DNA of 64,000 nucleotides from Ophiocordyceps camponoti-saundersi (nom. inval.) (Eukaryota; Ascomycota; Sordariomycetes; Hypocreales; Ophiocordycipitaceae), in NCBI GenBank assembly GCA_003339415.1, contig PDHQ01000058.1:105890-169889 (forward strand). The letters are read 5' to 3'. Position 1 is the first letter of the stretch, and each line of letters opens with the position of its first letter. This document shows positions 10,325-21,419 of the stretch, piece by piece. The translations under genes were made by a program, and so were the position numbers. A model generated the notes under the pieces. It had not been told where the DNA came from and did no database searches. It saw only the letters and a list, made by a program, of their open reading frames with translations.

Positions 10325-11060
10325 ACAGAGAACCTGCAATTTCCACCTCAAGTGTGAGTGAGTGTGAGTGCATGTGTGAGAGCGTGCGCGTGTACGGATA
10401 CGTGGGTGGACGCCTGCGTGCCGGTTATACCTGGTAGTTAGGTATGTACGGACGTAGGCGGTTTCTGTAACGTCCGTAGTCCTCAACTCCCCTCCCCCTC
10501 CCCTGGACTTGACCGACATAATGCATCGAGATGCGACGGCTATATCCGCAGACACCTATGAAGGAGAAAGAGAATGAGAAAGAAGACGCATCGGCCCGCA
10601 AAACGCAACTCTCTCTCTCTCTCTCTCTTCCTCTCTCTCTCTCTCTCTCTCTTACACACCCACACACTCTCTTTCTCACCCTCTGACTCTGTGTCTCTCT
10701 CCCTGTCTCTAGATCAACCGCCCACTCACTCACTTATCCCCCCTCCCTCTCCCCCGGGCAGCCCAGCAGACAGCAGTACATGTACAGTACATGGGCAGCA
10801 GGGGTGGTGCAGCCCCGACGAATCAAGAGCCTATCGTCGGACGTGGCCGCACCTGAAGCGAACGCCTCCAAATGGGCCTCCAGCGACGTCAATAGGTCCG
10901 GCACGGCGGAGAGAGGCGGTTGTGCGACCCCGAAGAGTGAGCCGGCGCCTTTTTTTTTTCTACACCCATACGGGACCCAACAGAAGAGAGATTCTCGCCT
11001 ACCTACCTAGGTATCTATCTATCTACCTAACCCAGTAGGAAGGGAGAAAGGGAAAGAATC

Positions 11061-11074
11061 TATCCGTACGGATA
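11061..11074. other. Perfect 14-base palindrome TATCCGTACGGATA
   Basis: Self-complementary site in the upstream region of the DUF6590 gene. Near-complete copies (TTCCGTACGGATA) occur at 25631-25643 and 36135-36147, and half-sites (GTACGGATAC) at 10392-10401 and 27495-27504. It could be a regulator-binding palindrome or part of a dispersed repeat; the sequence alone cannot say which. Confidence 0.6.
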
Positions 11075-11627
11075 CTAGACTATGGATTACCGCTGAGGCT
11101 ATCCGCACTCCCATGTATGTAGGTATGTACGTGTGACGAGGGGGGGGTAAAATAGGTAGAGACGAGAAGAGGAGAGGGGGGGAGGGAGGATGGGCCAGCC
11201 ACTCTCATTTTTTTACGGCCCTCTCTCATCGCGATGTACGGACGGACAGCCGACAGGCAGCCAGGCAGGCAGACAGGCAGACAGGCAGACAGAGTACTAG
11301 AGCCAATGTAGGGGATACGCTGCTGAAGAACCCCTCACGGCCCCCCTATTATATCGTTTATCGTATTTATTCAATATTCTTTTTAATCCCCCTTCCTGTG
11401 CTATCTCTTGTATCTCTTATTGTAGTTGTCTATTTTCCTTTCTTTTTTCCTTTTTTTCTTCTTACTCTTCTTCTTCTTCTTCTTCTTCTTCTTCCTCCTC
11501 CTCCTCTTCCTCTCTCTCTCCCTTCCCTTCTTCCTCTCTCTCTTTTGTTCTACCCTTTTCCCCCCTCCTCCTCCTTCCCCCCCTCTCTCCTTCTGGGCGC
11601 GGGTCTGCCCAGCGCAAGAATGCCACC

Positions 11628-13836
11628 ATGCACAAGCACAAACACAAGTCAAAGACGGTGGCTCATACCTGGGGCCCTTGGTCAGAATGGGCGTGGGACG
11701 AGAGTCGCAATCGTTGGTATCGAGTTCGACAAGACATCAACGGTTCGTGCTTCCCTACCCGTTTCTTATTATTCCTTGACCCTTTTTTCCCCCTTTCTCT
11801 TCATCCTTGTTCTATTCGTTTTTTTTTCTTCTTTAAAAGAACATGTTTCGCCGTTATTGTTTTCTTTCCTTTTTTTCCCCCCCTTCACCACTTGCCTTGG
11901 TTTACCGTGGTTGTTGTTATCGTGGTTTCTTGAGTCATTGTTGTCTAATGTTGAAACCGAAACGATCATCAACATGTAGGAACCCTCGATTACGACTGGG
12001 ATAATCGACAGACGCCGAGAGAAGTAGAGCAGCTCACGCAGGACTTTCGAAACCTCTCGCCCGGCTCGTCGTACGACGCTCACGGTATGGCAAGCCGGCC
12101 CAGACGATCCGTCGTCACGGCCGCTAACGCCTACCATGCTGCCGCAGCCGACGAGTCGTCCTCGTATACCGTGGCAAAGGACAAGTCCAAGTCGAACAAG
12201 GTCTCATCGTCGTCGTCTTCAAAGTCTAAGGGGAAGCATCGTTCTCACGATGACGTCGACGATTCCGCCCGTGCTGCCTACCGGGCCGTCCCGTCCGGGG
12301 CCGGCTCGGCATATCATGCTACTAGTAGTAGTAAGCCGTACGACGATGCCAAGTGTATGTTGCCGTTTTCTTTTTGGGATTCTTTTTTTTTTGTCTGTTA
12401 GCTTACAAACTCTCCTTCCACCCTTCCTTTTGCTAGACACCGGTTATGAAAAGTCGTCGTCGGCATATTATACCCAGTCCTCCTCCGCTGGTGAGGCTCC
12501 CAACTTGGTCGCCAACATCCTTTCCACCCCTGACGACGCGACTCTAGCAAAATCTCTAGACCCTAGAGCCACGACGCAGTCTTATTCTGGCGGCAGTTCG
12601 AGTCGCAATGGTATCTCCCTTTTTCCAAAATGTCGAAAACCAGTTCCATTGGACGAAACAGCCTCCATTTCTTGTTTGTCTCCTCTCGACTGACACTTGA
12701 CGCAGCTACGAGTCAGAGTCGAGATCCTACCGATGAAGAACTGCAGGCGGCGGTTAGCCGATCATTGTACTACGGCGATCGCTCCGCCGCTCCGGGCCCG
12801 TCCTCGGCAGCCTACGGTGCGTTTACAATGGAGGAAGAATGATGGGGGAACCGGATCAAGGAGCAGACCAAGATTGACATTGCGAAACATACAGGGCCTT
12901 ATTACGACGACGACGACGATGGCCCTCCCACACCCAGGGCGCGCGTGACGGCCGAAGAGGAAATGCTAGATGAGCTGGACCCTCGTGCGTCGAAAGACGG
13001 CTCCCCCGTTCCGATTCCACGTCCAAGGAGCTAATCATCTTCTCCTCACGATTCGCCTCTCTTCCTCCCCTCCCACCACCAAAGGCTATAGGGTCGAGCA
13101 CTCTCAAAAGTTCAACCCGGGCGAGGTGGGTTCCTTGGGGGCGAGAAGAAGAAACGGGGGAGGTGGAACAAACGGCGCGCTCGCCGCCCGGGGGCTGATT
13201 GGCCGGAGCGGATAGATCTTCAAGGTTCACTGGTCCGAGCCGCAAGGGTCCGGCAACGAGCACGCGCCGAGCGTATCCGGTCGACAGGAGATACAGAACC
13301 GATTCGGGACCAAGTTCTTTGTCGGCTTCCGACGCTTCATCGTCATCGCCAACGATCTTGGTCACAGCACATGCGTGTAAGTGTGAGAAACGAATCTCAT
13401 CATACATGACTTGTTTTTTTTTTCTTTTTGCCCTTGATGATCATCTGCTAAATTAAAGATTTTCCGCCTATACTCGCTCTTCTTTTCTCCTCAAACACAA
13501 TAATGCAGACCTATCCTCACCTACGGCGGCAAAGGCTGCAAAAAGCGCGGCGTCAAACCGGCCAAGCACGGCATCATACACGAACGCGGTCACAGGCCTC
13601 GCCTGCTGGAAGGCGAGCCTAACCTTGGCTTCTCCCCCATCCGGGTGGACATGACGGAAGAAGGGGAGAAGCTGTCCAAGGAGTCGCGCGTCAACTACTC
13701 CAAGCTCGTGACGGTCGAGCACAACGTAAAGGTGTTTTTCATCGGCTCCGTCGTTGCCAACGATTGGGATCTCGTTCAGGAAGCCGTCAACAGGTGCTGG
13801 AGCGAGAAGAATCATCATAAGAAGAAGACCAGGTGA
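11628..13836 (+). CDS. DUF6590-domain protein, eight exons
   Basis: Fungus-restricted protein with a C-terminal DUF6590 domain; function unknown. Reconstructed exons: 11628-11742, 11980-12354, 12437-12610, 12706-12816, 12895-12984, 13085-13125, 13216-13376, 13509-13836, giving 464 residues. The start has a strong context (CCACCATGC). N-terminal WSEW/WDE motifs resemble the short aromatic repeat found ahead of this domain. The middle is Ser/Lys-rich and disordered. The DUF6590 domain begins at about residue 288 with YRVEHSQKFNPGEIFKVHW and continues through FFVGFRRFIVI, YGGKG and the C-terminal KLVTVEHNVKVFFIG. Donors are good (GTATGT, GTGCGT, GTAAGT; GTTCGT for intron 1). Intron 4 (12817-12894, 78 bases) removes an in-frame TGA at 12840; if it is not spliced, the domain is lost. 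Family call firm; exon 4/5 junction less so. Confidence 0.8.
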
Positions 13837-14622
13837 AAGGGGGAGGGGAAACGGTGTCTTTCTTCCGTCTTCTTCTCCTTCTCCCTCGTTGCTACTGCTG
13901 CTGTCCGTCTAGGTACCTGATTTTAGGAACGATGATGGCTGGACGATGGGCTTCTCGCGATGGCCTCGATTGAGAAGGGCGAAACCCAAGGAAAAACACC
14001 TTTCTCTTTTTTTTTTCTCATACGTTTACAGTCCGAAGCAAGAGTCGAAGTCGGTTTTATATCGGCTTCTGGCTTCTTGCAATCGGCATCGAAGAGAGAG
14101 GGGGCGGACAAGAAAAGGGGGGTGAGGAAGGAGAAAGAGTCAAGAAATTGGATATGGAATATCGGACGTTTTTCTCTGCTTTACATGATGAACAGATCGG
14201 GGATGTGGAATGGGATCTAATGGGAGACAGTGTGAAGGACGAAGGATAGGCAGATTGATTGATGAGGCTCTTCTTGTTGGAATTATTTACACTCATGTTT
14301 TTGGCTTCTTCCTAGGACCTAGGTACATACTCTCTCTACTCTCGAGTAACAAGGTTGTTAACCCTCCTTTCGTAATGGATACTTTTCATGTCTCGGTCAG
14401 GCAAAGTGAGCGGGGGAGACGGAGAGGGTGAGCCGAGGCATCTTATTCCCCCTGCCCTGCATGCTACTAATTAACCTCGGGAACAAAGGGGTAACGCCTC
14501 TCTCTCTTCCAACCCTATCCGGACCTACCGACTCACTGTAAACCCACACTCATTAACATCTCCATTCAAAAAGTCAAAGGACATCCAACTCGAAGAAATA
14601 CACACCAAAAAAAAAAAAAGAA
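13837..14622. other. Intergenic region upstream of SDR gene
   Basis: Spacer between the DUF6590 gene and the short-chain dehydrogenase, both on the plus strand. Contains CTAGGTACCT-type motifs near 13910 and 14312. No coding sequence supported. The stretch 14520-14622 is A-rich just before the SDR start, as in a 5' leader. Confidence 0.5.
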
Positions 14623-15699
14623 ATGGCCTCAGCAAAGGAAGAAGCTCACCTTCGCGATTTCCCCTCTCTCTTCTCCCTCCGTGGCAAAACCGCCGTCGTC
14701 ACCGGCGGCTCACGCGGGCTGGGCCTTCACGCAGCATCTGCGTAAGTGGCGTCCTCGATCCTCCTCCTCCTCTTCCTCTCCTCTGCCATCACGCCCCCCT
14801 TCCATCTCTACCTTGACGAATGAAGCCACATATCACATTCCTACATAGGTAGTACCTGATAGAAACAAAAAACAAACGACACTGACATGTTCCATTCTGA
14901 ACACCTTCTAAAACATCCCCCCCCCCTAAAAAGACTGCTGCAAGCCGGAGCCGAACGCGTCTTCATCTCCTCCCGCAAGGCCAACGCCTGCGACGTCGCC
15001 TGCCAGGCCCTAAACGCCCTCCCCAACCTCCGAGGCCGAGCCGAGGCCATACCCGCCGACCTGTCGACCGCAGCCGGCGTGAAGAAGCTCGTCCAAGAGG
15101 TGTCGAAAAGGACGGGCGGCAAGGTAGATATCCTCATGGCCAACGCCGGCGCTTCGTGGGGCGCTCCCTTGGAGAGTCACCCGGACGAGGCCGTGGCCAA
15201 GGTTCTCGACCTTAATGTCCGCAGCGTCTTCAATGCCGTTCGCGACTTTGCGCCTTTGCTTGAGGCTGCTGCCGCCGCGGGGTCGGGCGAAGAACCGAGT
15301 CGCGTCATCATCACCGCTAGCGTCGCCGGCCTGGCTGTCGGTTCGCTCGGTGAGAATGGAAACTATGGCTACTCCGCTAGCAAGGCCGCCGTCATTCATC
15401 TCGGTCGCAATCTGGCTGTCGAGCTTGGCCCGCGCAGAATCACCGTCAATTCCATCTGTCCCGGCTTCTTCCCTACTAAAATGTCAAACGGCTTGCTTGA
15501 GCTGTCGGGCGGTGCCGATCGACACGCTCGTGAGAATCCCATGCGCCGCCTCGGCAGGCCCGAGGACATCGCCGGCGCCGTCGTCTATCTTGCCAGCAGG
15601 GCCGGCTCGCATGTCAACGGCGAGGCCATTGCCATCGACGGCGGCGGCGTCTGGTCGCGAGGAGAGATGCTGCGGGGGGGAGAGACGTCCAAGCTATAG
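14623..15699 (+). CDS. Peroxisomal short-chain dehydrogenase/reductase
   Basis: Classical SDR family oxidoreductase, 294 residues, from exons 14623-14741 and 14934-15699. The 192-base intron (GTAAGT donor, AAAAAG acceptor) splits the codon after GLHAAS. Signatures: cofactor loop TGGSRGLG (residues 27-34), NAG (110-112), catalytic Ser in ITASVAG (about 169) and YSASK with Tyr186 and Lys190. The C-terminal segment ICPGFFPTKM and DGGGVW is typical of 3-oxoacyl reductase or RhlG-like members. The protein ends in Ser-Lys-Leu, a textbook type 1 peroxisomal targeting signal, so it probably acts in the peroxisome, perhaps in lipid or secondary metabolism. The substrate is unknown. It is convergent with the methyltransferase gene, with only 60 bases between stop codons. 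Confidence 0.9.
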
Positions 15700-15759
15700 T
15701 GTAAGCTATAGTGTAATGCCATCGATTGCTTACAAGGCTGTCTGTTTTATGATGCTCTT

Positions 15760-17097
15760 CTATAACGCGTCCCCTCCCGCTTCGCCGTCCCCCGTGTCCT
15801 CGCCACGGCCCTCCTCCGGCTTCCGCGCCACCCACACGCTCGCCCGGTACATCGTCTGCAGCATGCTCTCCCGGTCCAGCAGGTACGGCGCCTCGACGCC
15901 CGTCTCGTGCCGCTCGACGGAAAAGCCGAGCTGCCGCAGCAGCGCCATGACCTCGTCGTCGGCGAGTTCGAAGCTGCCCGGGTCGGCGATGCCCGACGAG
16001 CCGTGCTGGCCGCCGTCGTCGTCGTCCTGGTGGCCGGGAGCCTGGTTCTCGAAATGCCACAGCAGCGGGCCGACATTGATGAGCACGCCGCCCGGCCGCA
16101 GACAGTGGCGCATTACTTCGAGGTAACGTATCAGGTTGGGCGCCGTGTCGAGGAAGAAGACGCTGGCCACGGCGTCGTACGAGGCCTCGTGCGCCGCGTC
16201 GCCGTACAGGCACAGGAAATCGGCCGCGCACATGAACATGGCGCCGGCCCCGGGGCTGCTGGCCAGCACCGTGGCCGGATGCATGTCCGGCACTTGGTAT
16301 CCGCGCAGGTGGTTCTTCCGCGACACGTGGTTGGAAAAGGTGTGTACCCAAGGATAAATGGTGTGCTTGCCGGCGGCGGAACACTCGTTAAGTATGTACG
16401 ACGAGGCGAGCAGCTGGTGATAGGAGATCTCGTTGCCCTCGGCCACGAAGCCCTTGCAGCACAGGTCAAACACCAGCCTGCCCAGGCCGGCGCCGGGTAC
16501 CAGCACCTTGGGCTGGCTTCTCAGCCTCGCCCGCTCCGCCTCCAGCACCCTCAACACCGGCCCGTAGCATGCCTCCCTCTCGGCCGCCCCCTCGGCCGCC
16601 CAGTCACGATAAAACTGCCGTATCGTGCTTCTAGCCTTGTCAATGTCCGCGTGCTTGGCGACGCCGACCCATTCCTGCGGCATCGTCGGCTCGGTCCCGT
16701 CGGGCATGGGTGCCAGCGAGCCAAAGGCACGGAGGCCGGATCGAACGATGGCGCGGGCGAGCTCCGCGTTAGAGTCGATGGCCTCGTCCGCCCTGTCGAG
16801 CGTGTTGAGGAAGTCGAATGGCGGCTTGGCAAGGAGCTTCCAATGGGCTTGGGGTAAGGCGTAAAACGATCGCCGCCGAAGGTGAGTAACGTTAAAATGG
16901 GTGACCTTGGCATATTGGCTTCGCGTTTCCGTCAGCCGAAACGACCAGTCTCCGAGGAGTTCGTCTCTGGAAAGAGGCGTCGACACTCACGAGAAGGAAT
17001 CCATGGCACAGAAGATGACTCTGATCTCCTCAGGGTCTTGCGTGCCGTCCTTGACATCTCCCCAAGCCGTCTCTTCACGGCGATGGCTCGTGGCCAT
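15760..17097 (-). CDS. Carnosine N-methyltransferase-like (N2227 family)
   Basis: S-adenosylmethionine-dependent methyltransferase of the N2227/CARNMT1 family; known members methylate the imidazole of carnosine and related His-containing peptides. Exons on the minus strand: 17097-16991 and 16918-15760, 421 residues. Exon 1 supplies the conserved DPEEIRVIFCAMDSFS start; the 72-base intron has donor GTGAGT and branch site CTGACG. Family hallmarks: SFYALP near the N-terminus, SAM-binding VLVPGAGLGRL (about residues 174-184) followed by EGNEISYHQLL, then MFMCAADF, DAVASVFFLDTAPN and LRPGGVLINVGPLLWHF. The C-terminal 30 residues are acidic/Gly-rich and not conserved. It is head-to-head with the PAC4-like gene, so the 330-base gap is probably a shared promoter. 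Confidence 0.9.
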
Positions 17098-17427
17098 GTT
17101 CCTCCGCCGCGAAGACCAGTGTTTCTTTCATCCGTTCTCGGCTCAAAGACCGATCTCGGGGCTCCTCGGTGGCGGACGGCAAGATTTCGGCGTCGTTTCC
17201 AATCAATGCGCGGGGCAGAGGCTCGGTCGGGTTGGAGGGTATGTACATGGGTAGGTGGGTTTGTCATGTGACCTGAGGATCCGCCCGTCTCGGCCTTGAC
17301 AAGGCTCTCTACGAATACTCCAGTCCCTATCGAATGGACTGCGCGCCGACTCCTAGCCCAACGGGTTTATGTATGGGTTCCATTCCTCTATGGTCGTATC
17401 AAAGACTGGAAAACAACGAACGCAGAG
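17098..17427. promoter_or_regulatory. Shared bidirectional promoter interval
   Basis: The 330 bases between the divergent methyltransferase (start 17097) and PAC4-like (start 17428) genes must contain both promoters. No TATA box or known operator could be assigned by eye. An open frame beginning at 17296 overlaps the PAC4 gene in another phase and is treated as a shadow. Confidence 0.5.
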
Positions 17428-17877
17428 ATGGCCGAGGAACAGAAGCATCTTACGCAGCTGTCTATAGCAGTACCGCAATTTCCAGACACGCGCATCTACA
17501 TACGGATATCAAAACTCGCCAGGGCCGTGCTCGTCTCTCTCACGACGGCGTCTCAAGAAGAGACCGGTGCGGCCAAGGCCATGGGCTCCTTCATCTACGC
17601 ACTTCCCGATGTCGGTGCGGCCATTGGGACAGAGAGGCGAGCGGGATGACTGACAATGTCGTCACAGCGTCTCCATGACCGTGAAACACTCTCAACCGTA
17701 TTCTTCTCCCATGAGCCGACGCTAGACCTGACAACACGCTTCGCAAAGCTCATAGCCCGTCGCGCGCAGCTGCCAACGTATGTGACGAATTCGATGGATT
17801 TGTCCACCGCCAGCACAGTGGACGAGGAGATGAGTGTGTTTAGGAGCTTGGCCGAGGTCGTGCTGGAAAGGCTCTAG
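17428..17877 (+). CDS. Proteasome assembly chaperone 4-like protein
   Basis: Small protein of 130 residues from exons 17428-17610 and 17668-17877. It resembles fungal PAC4-domain proteins, which pair with a partner chaperone (PAC3) to help assemble the 20S proteasome alpha ring. Recognisable segments are QLSIAVPQFPDTRIYIRISKL, SLTTASQEE, AMGSFIYALPD, then after the intron LSTVFF, TTRFAKLIARRAQLPTYVTNS and a C-terminal helix VDEEMSVFRSLAEVVLERL. The intron is only 57 bases, with donor GTCGGT (weak) and branch site ACTGAC; without it the frame stops at once. Length fits the family. The call is by recognised pattern, with no catalytic residues to confirm it. Confidence 0.72.
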
Positions 17878-18427
17878 GTAGAATGGATGTCGTTAATAAC
17901 GGGGCTAGAAGGAGAGAGGAGGAAACAGGGGAAAGAAAAGAACAGAGACGAAAAAAAAAAACACGCACACGCACACACTCACACGCACATCCACACACAC
18001 ACAGCCACAGGGTCCCGAGCCAAGCCGCGCTGCGCCCCCGGGTTATCGTTATCGCACCCCGCTGCCCCCCCCCCGACTGTCCCTTGACTGACGGTGAGAC
18101 TTTCTTTTCGCCTGCGCTCCCCGCCAATCCCCCGCGAGGCGCACAGGTTTGGCTTGCTCGACTCACTCCCGCTCCTCCTCTCCCCCCCCCCTCCTAAGAG
18201 CCAGCCGTCTCGTCTTCTTCCCCCCTCCTTTCCCCCCATCACTCGAAATATCCCGGCCCAGTCTGGCTTTTCTCTTCCCCCGCCGTCCCCGAAGCGAAGA
18301 CGCCGACTGCTGACGACACGTATACGGTACGCTGCATCCGCCGTCAAGCACGCCGCGGCTGACATCCAACATATACGCACACATACACACACACATGCCA
18401 TAGACACTCGTTTCAACTGCTTCAGCT
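17878..18427. other. Intergenic region upstream of kap104
   Basis: About 550 bases with AC/CA repeats at 17962-18004 and 18380-18396 and C/T-rich stretches. This is the likely promoter and leader of the transportin gene. No gene seen. Confidence 0.5.
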
Positions 18428-21419
18428 ATGGCATGGCAGCCCGCTCCGGAGTCACTGCGACAGCTTGCCACCTATCTCAAGGACTCCCTCAGCGGCTTCA
18501 ACAAAGATGCCCAGAAGCAGGCCGAGCTGGTTAGAAGTTCCCGATCCTCTTTAGCCTCGCGCCGCTAACGGCGTTCCCGCAGATGCTAGAGCAAGCCAAA
18601 TCTTCCCCAGATATCAACAACTACCTCGCCTACATCTTCTCGAGCGCGAATCCTCCGGATGGCCTGCAGTGTGACGAGCAAGACTATCATGTCGTCCGCT
18701 CAGCCGCCGCCATCATGCTCAAAAACATCGTCAAGTCGCAGTGCAAGTCGATACCCGAAGCGAGCCTGCAGCTCGTCAAGATGGCAGTTCCTCTCGGCCT
18801 GCAGGACAAAAACGTCCAGATCCGCAACTTCGCCGGCAACATCGCGACCGAGGTCATCAAGAGAGGAGGCTTGCTTGCCTGGCCCGATCTGCTCCCCAAG
18901 CTTCTCGACATGATTGGTAATGCGAGCGGTCAGGTCTCCCCCGAGGCTCAGGAGGGCGCCATGTCGGCCCTGGCCAAGATTTGCGAAGATAACACGAAGA
19001 TGTTGACGAGGGAGGTCAACGGCCAGCGCCCGCTCAATTTTGTCCTTCCTCACCTCATCGCGGCCACCAAGAGCCCGCTACCCAAGGTCCGCGTCGGCGC
19101 CCTGACCGCCATCAACGTCTTCACCCCGCGCGAGTCGCAAGCCATGCTCAATTCCATCGACGACCTGCTACAACATCTCTTTATCCTCGCCGGCGACGAC
19201 AACTGCGACGTCCGTCGCCAGGTATGCCGGGCCTTTGTCTACCTCGTCGAGACTCGGCCCGACAAGCTGCAGCCGCACATCGGCGGTCTCGTCGACTACG
19301 TCATTTCGCAGCAAAAGTGCGACGACGAAGACTTGGCCTGCGAGGCGGCCGAATTCTGGCTGGCCGTCGGTGAGCATGGGGACCTCTGGCGCGCCCTGCA
19401 ACCCTTTCTCACCAAGATCATCCCCGTCCTGCTCGAGTGTATGGTCTACGGTGCCGAGGACATTGCCCTGTTGGGCGGCCTGTCGGACGACGAAGATGAG
19501 CAAGACCGAGAAGAGGACATCAAGCCTGCCTTTGCCAAGAAGAATCTGACGAGGACGACCAAGAATGAAGAATCGGAACCCAAGAACGGCGATGCCTACG
19601 AGAAGCTCAACGATATGGACGAGGGCCTCGAAGACGGCGAAGTCTCCGACGACGGCTTCGAAGACGGCGACGACACGAACCCCGACGAGCGGTGGACCGT
19701 CCGCAAGTGCTCCGCCGCCGCTCTGGACGTCTTTGCACGCGACTTTCGCGGCGCCGTCTTCGAGGCCATATTCCCCTACCTGTCGCAGAACCTCAAGCAC
19801 GTAGAGTGGCCGTACCGGGAGGCCGCCGTGCTCGCCTTGGGCGCCGTGGCCGAAGGCTGCATGGAGGTCGTCGTGCCTCACCTGCCCGAGCTCATACCGT
19901 ACCTGATATCGCTCCTCGAAGACCCGGAACCGGTGGTGCGGCAAATCACTTGCTGGACCCTGGGTCGCTACTCGCCTTGGGCTGCGGAGCTGGAGGACCC
20001 GGCCCAAAAGGAGCGGTTTTTCGTGCCTCTGATGGACGGTATCCTGCGCAAGATGCTCGACAAGAACAAGAAGGTGCAGGAGGCGGGCGCGTCGGCGTTT
20101 GCCAACATCGAGGAAAAGGCGGGCAAGCGGCTCGAGCCGTATTGCGGCCCCATCATCCAGCAGTTCGTGCGATGCTTCGCCAAGTACAAGGACCGCAACA
20201 TGTTCATCCTCTACGACTGCGTGCAGACGCTGGCGGAGCGCATCGGCCCGCTGCTGGCGACGCCCGAGCTCGCGAACCAGCTGATGCCGGCCCTGACGGA
20301 GCGGTACAACACCGTGTCGGACGAGTCGCGCGAGGTCTTCCCCTTGCTCGAGTGCCTCTCGTACGTGGCCTTGGCCCTGAGCCACGCCTTCAGCCCTTAC
20401 GCCCCCCCGATCTTCGTGAGGTGCGTCAACATCATCCACACGAACCTCGAGCTCAGCCTGGCGGCGGCCGTCAACCCGGCACTGGACCAGCCCAACAAGG
20501 ACTTTCTCATCACGAGCCTGGACCTCATCAGCGCCATCGTGCAGGCGCTCGAGGGCGACAAGGCGGTCGAGCTGGTGGAGAGCGCGCCGCATCCCTTCTT
20601 CGAGCTTCTCAGCTTCTGCATGGAGGACCCGGCGGACGAGGTCCGGCAGTCGGCGTACGCGCTGCTGGGCGACTGTGCCAAGTACCTGTACCCGCGCCTG
20701 CAAGCGCACCTGCCGACGATGCTGCCGATTCTACTGAAGCAGCTGGACATGGACAGCGTCTTGGACGAGGAGATTGACAGCGGCTTCGGCGTCGTCAACA
20801 ACGCGTGCTGGTCGTCGGGCGAGATTGCGACGCAGCACGGCGAGGGCATGGCGCCGTGGGTGCCTGAGCTCCTCCAACGACTGGTGGAGATTATGTGCAA
20901 CCCGCGGGTGCCCAAGGGCCTCAGCGAGAACGCGGCGATTGCGCTGGGACGTCTGGGCCTGCATTCGGCCGAGCTGCTGGCCCCGAGCCTGCCGAGGTTT
21001 GCCGAGGAGTTCCTCAACGCCATGGAGGAGGTCGATCCGTCCGAGGAGAAGGCGACGGCGTTTAAGGGATTTTCCATGGTGGTGGGGGCGAACCCTCAGG
21101 CGATGGAGAAGGTGTTGATGAGTTACTTTGCGGCGATTGCCCGGTATCAGGATCTGAATCTGCGGAATCCGATCAAGCAGGATCTTCACGAAGTCTTTCA
21201 AAATGTGTGTCGCGTGTTTGGCCCCTTTTTTTCTTCCCCCTTGTTGCATTTCTTTGTCTCTTCCTTTTCCATACTTTTGTGTCGGCAACTAACGGCTCTT
21301 TTTTTTTCCTGCCTCAGGTGCTCAACGTCTACAAGCGGATGATTCCTCAGTTCAACGAGTTTGTCAGCCAAATGCAGACAAAGGATCAACAGAGCCTCAA
21401 AAGCAACTACGCCCTCTGA
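18428..21419 (+). CDS. KAP104: Transportin (importin beta-2 / Kap104)
   Basis: Karyopherin-beta nuclear import receptor that binds PY-type nuclear localisation signals, mainly of mRNA-binding proteins, and releases cargo on RanGTP binding. Exons 18428-18529, 18583-21204 and 21318-21419 give 941 residues, the usual size. The N-terminus W-x-P-x4-L-x2-L and NNYLAYIF matches the Ran-binding first HEAT repeats. About 20 HEAT repeats follow. The acidic loop of HEAT repeat 8 is present at about residues 335-410 (NDMDEGLEDGEVSDDGFEDGDD), followed by WTVRKCSAAALDVFA. The segment TCWTLGRYSPWA is diagnostic of transportin rather than other importins. The 53-base intron 1 has branch site GCTAACG. The last exon encodes the conserved C-terminus beginning VLNVYKRM. 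Confidence 0.95.

Larger units (their letters stand above)
9654..11627. other. Divergent intergenic region rich in microsatellites
   Basis: About 2 kb between the coiled-coil gene (-) and the DUF6590 gene (+). It holds a GAGT run (9735-9755), a CT-CA-CT compound repeat (about 9888-9975), a GAT run (10290-10323), CT runs (10606-10652), a CTT/CTC tract (11460-11525) and a perfect 14-base palindrome at 11061-11074. No coding sequence supported. A short upstream ATG at 11620 precedes the DUF6590 start by 8 bases. Confidence 0.55.

Noticed and set aside
19168..20709. 513-codon antisense open frame
   Set aside because: Lies wholly opposite the transportin exon; a by-product of its C/G-rich third positions, with Arg/Leu/Val-rich translation and no domain.
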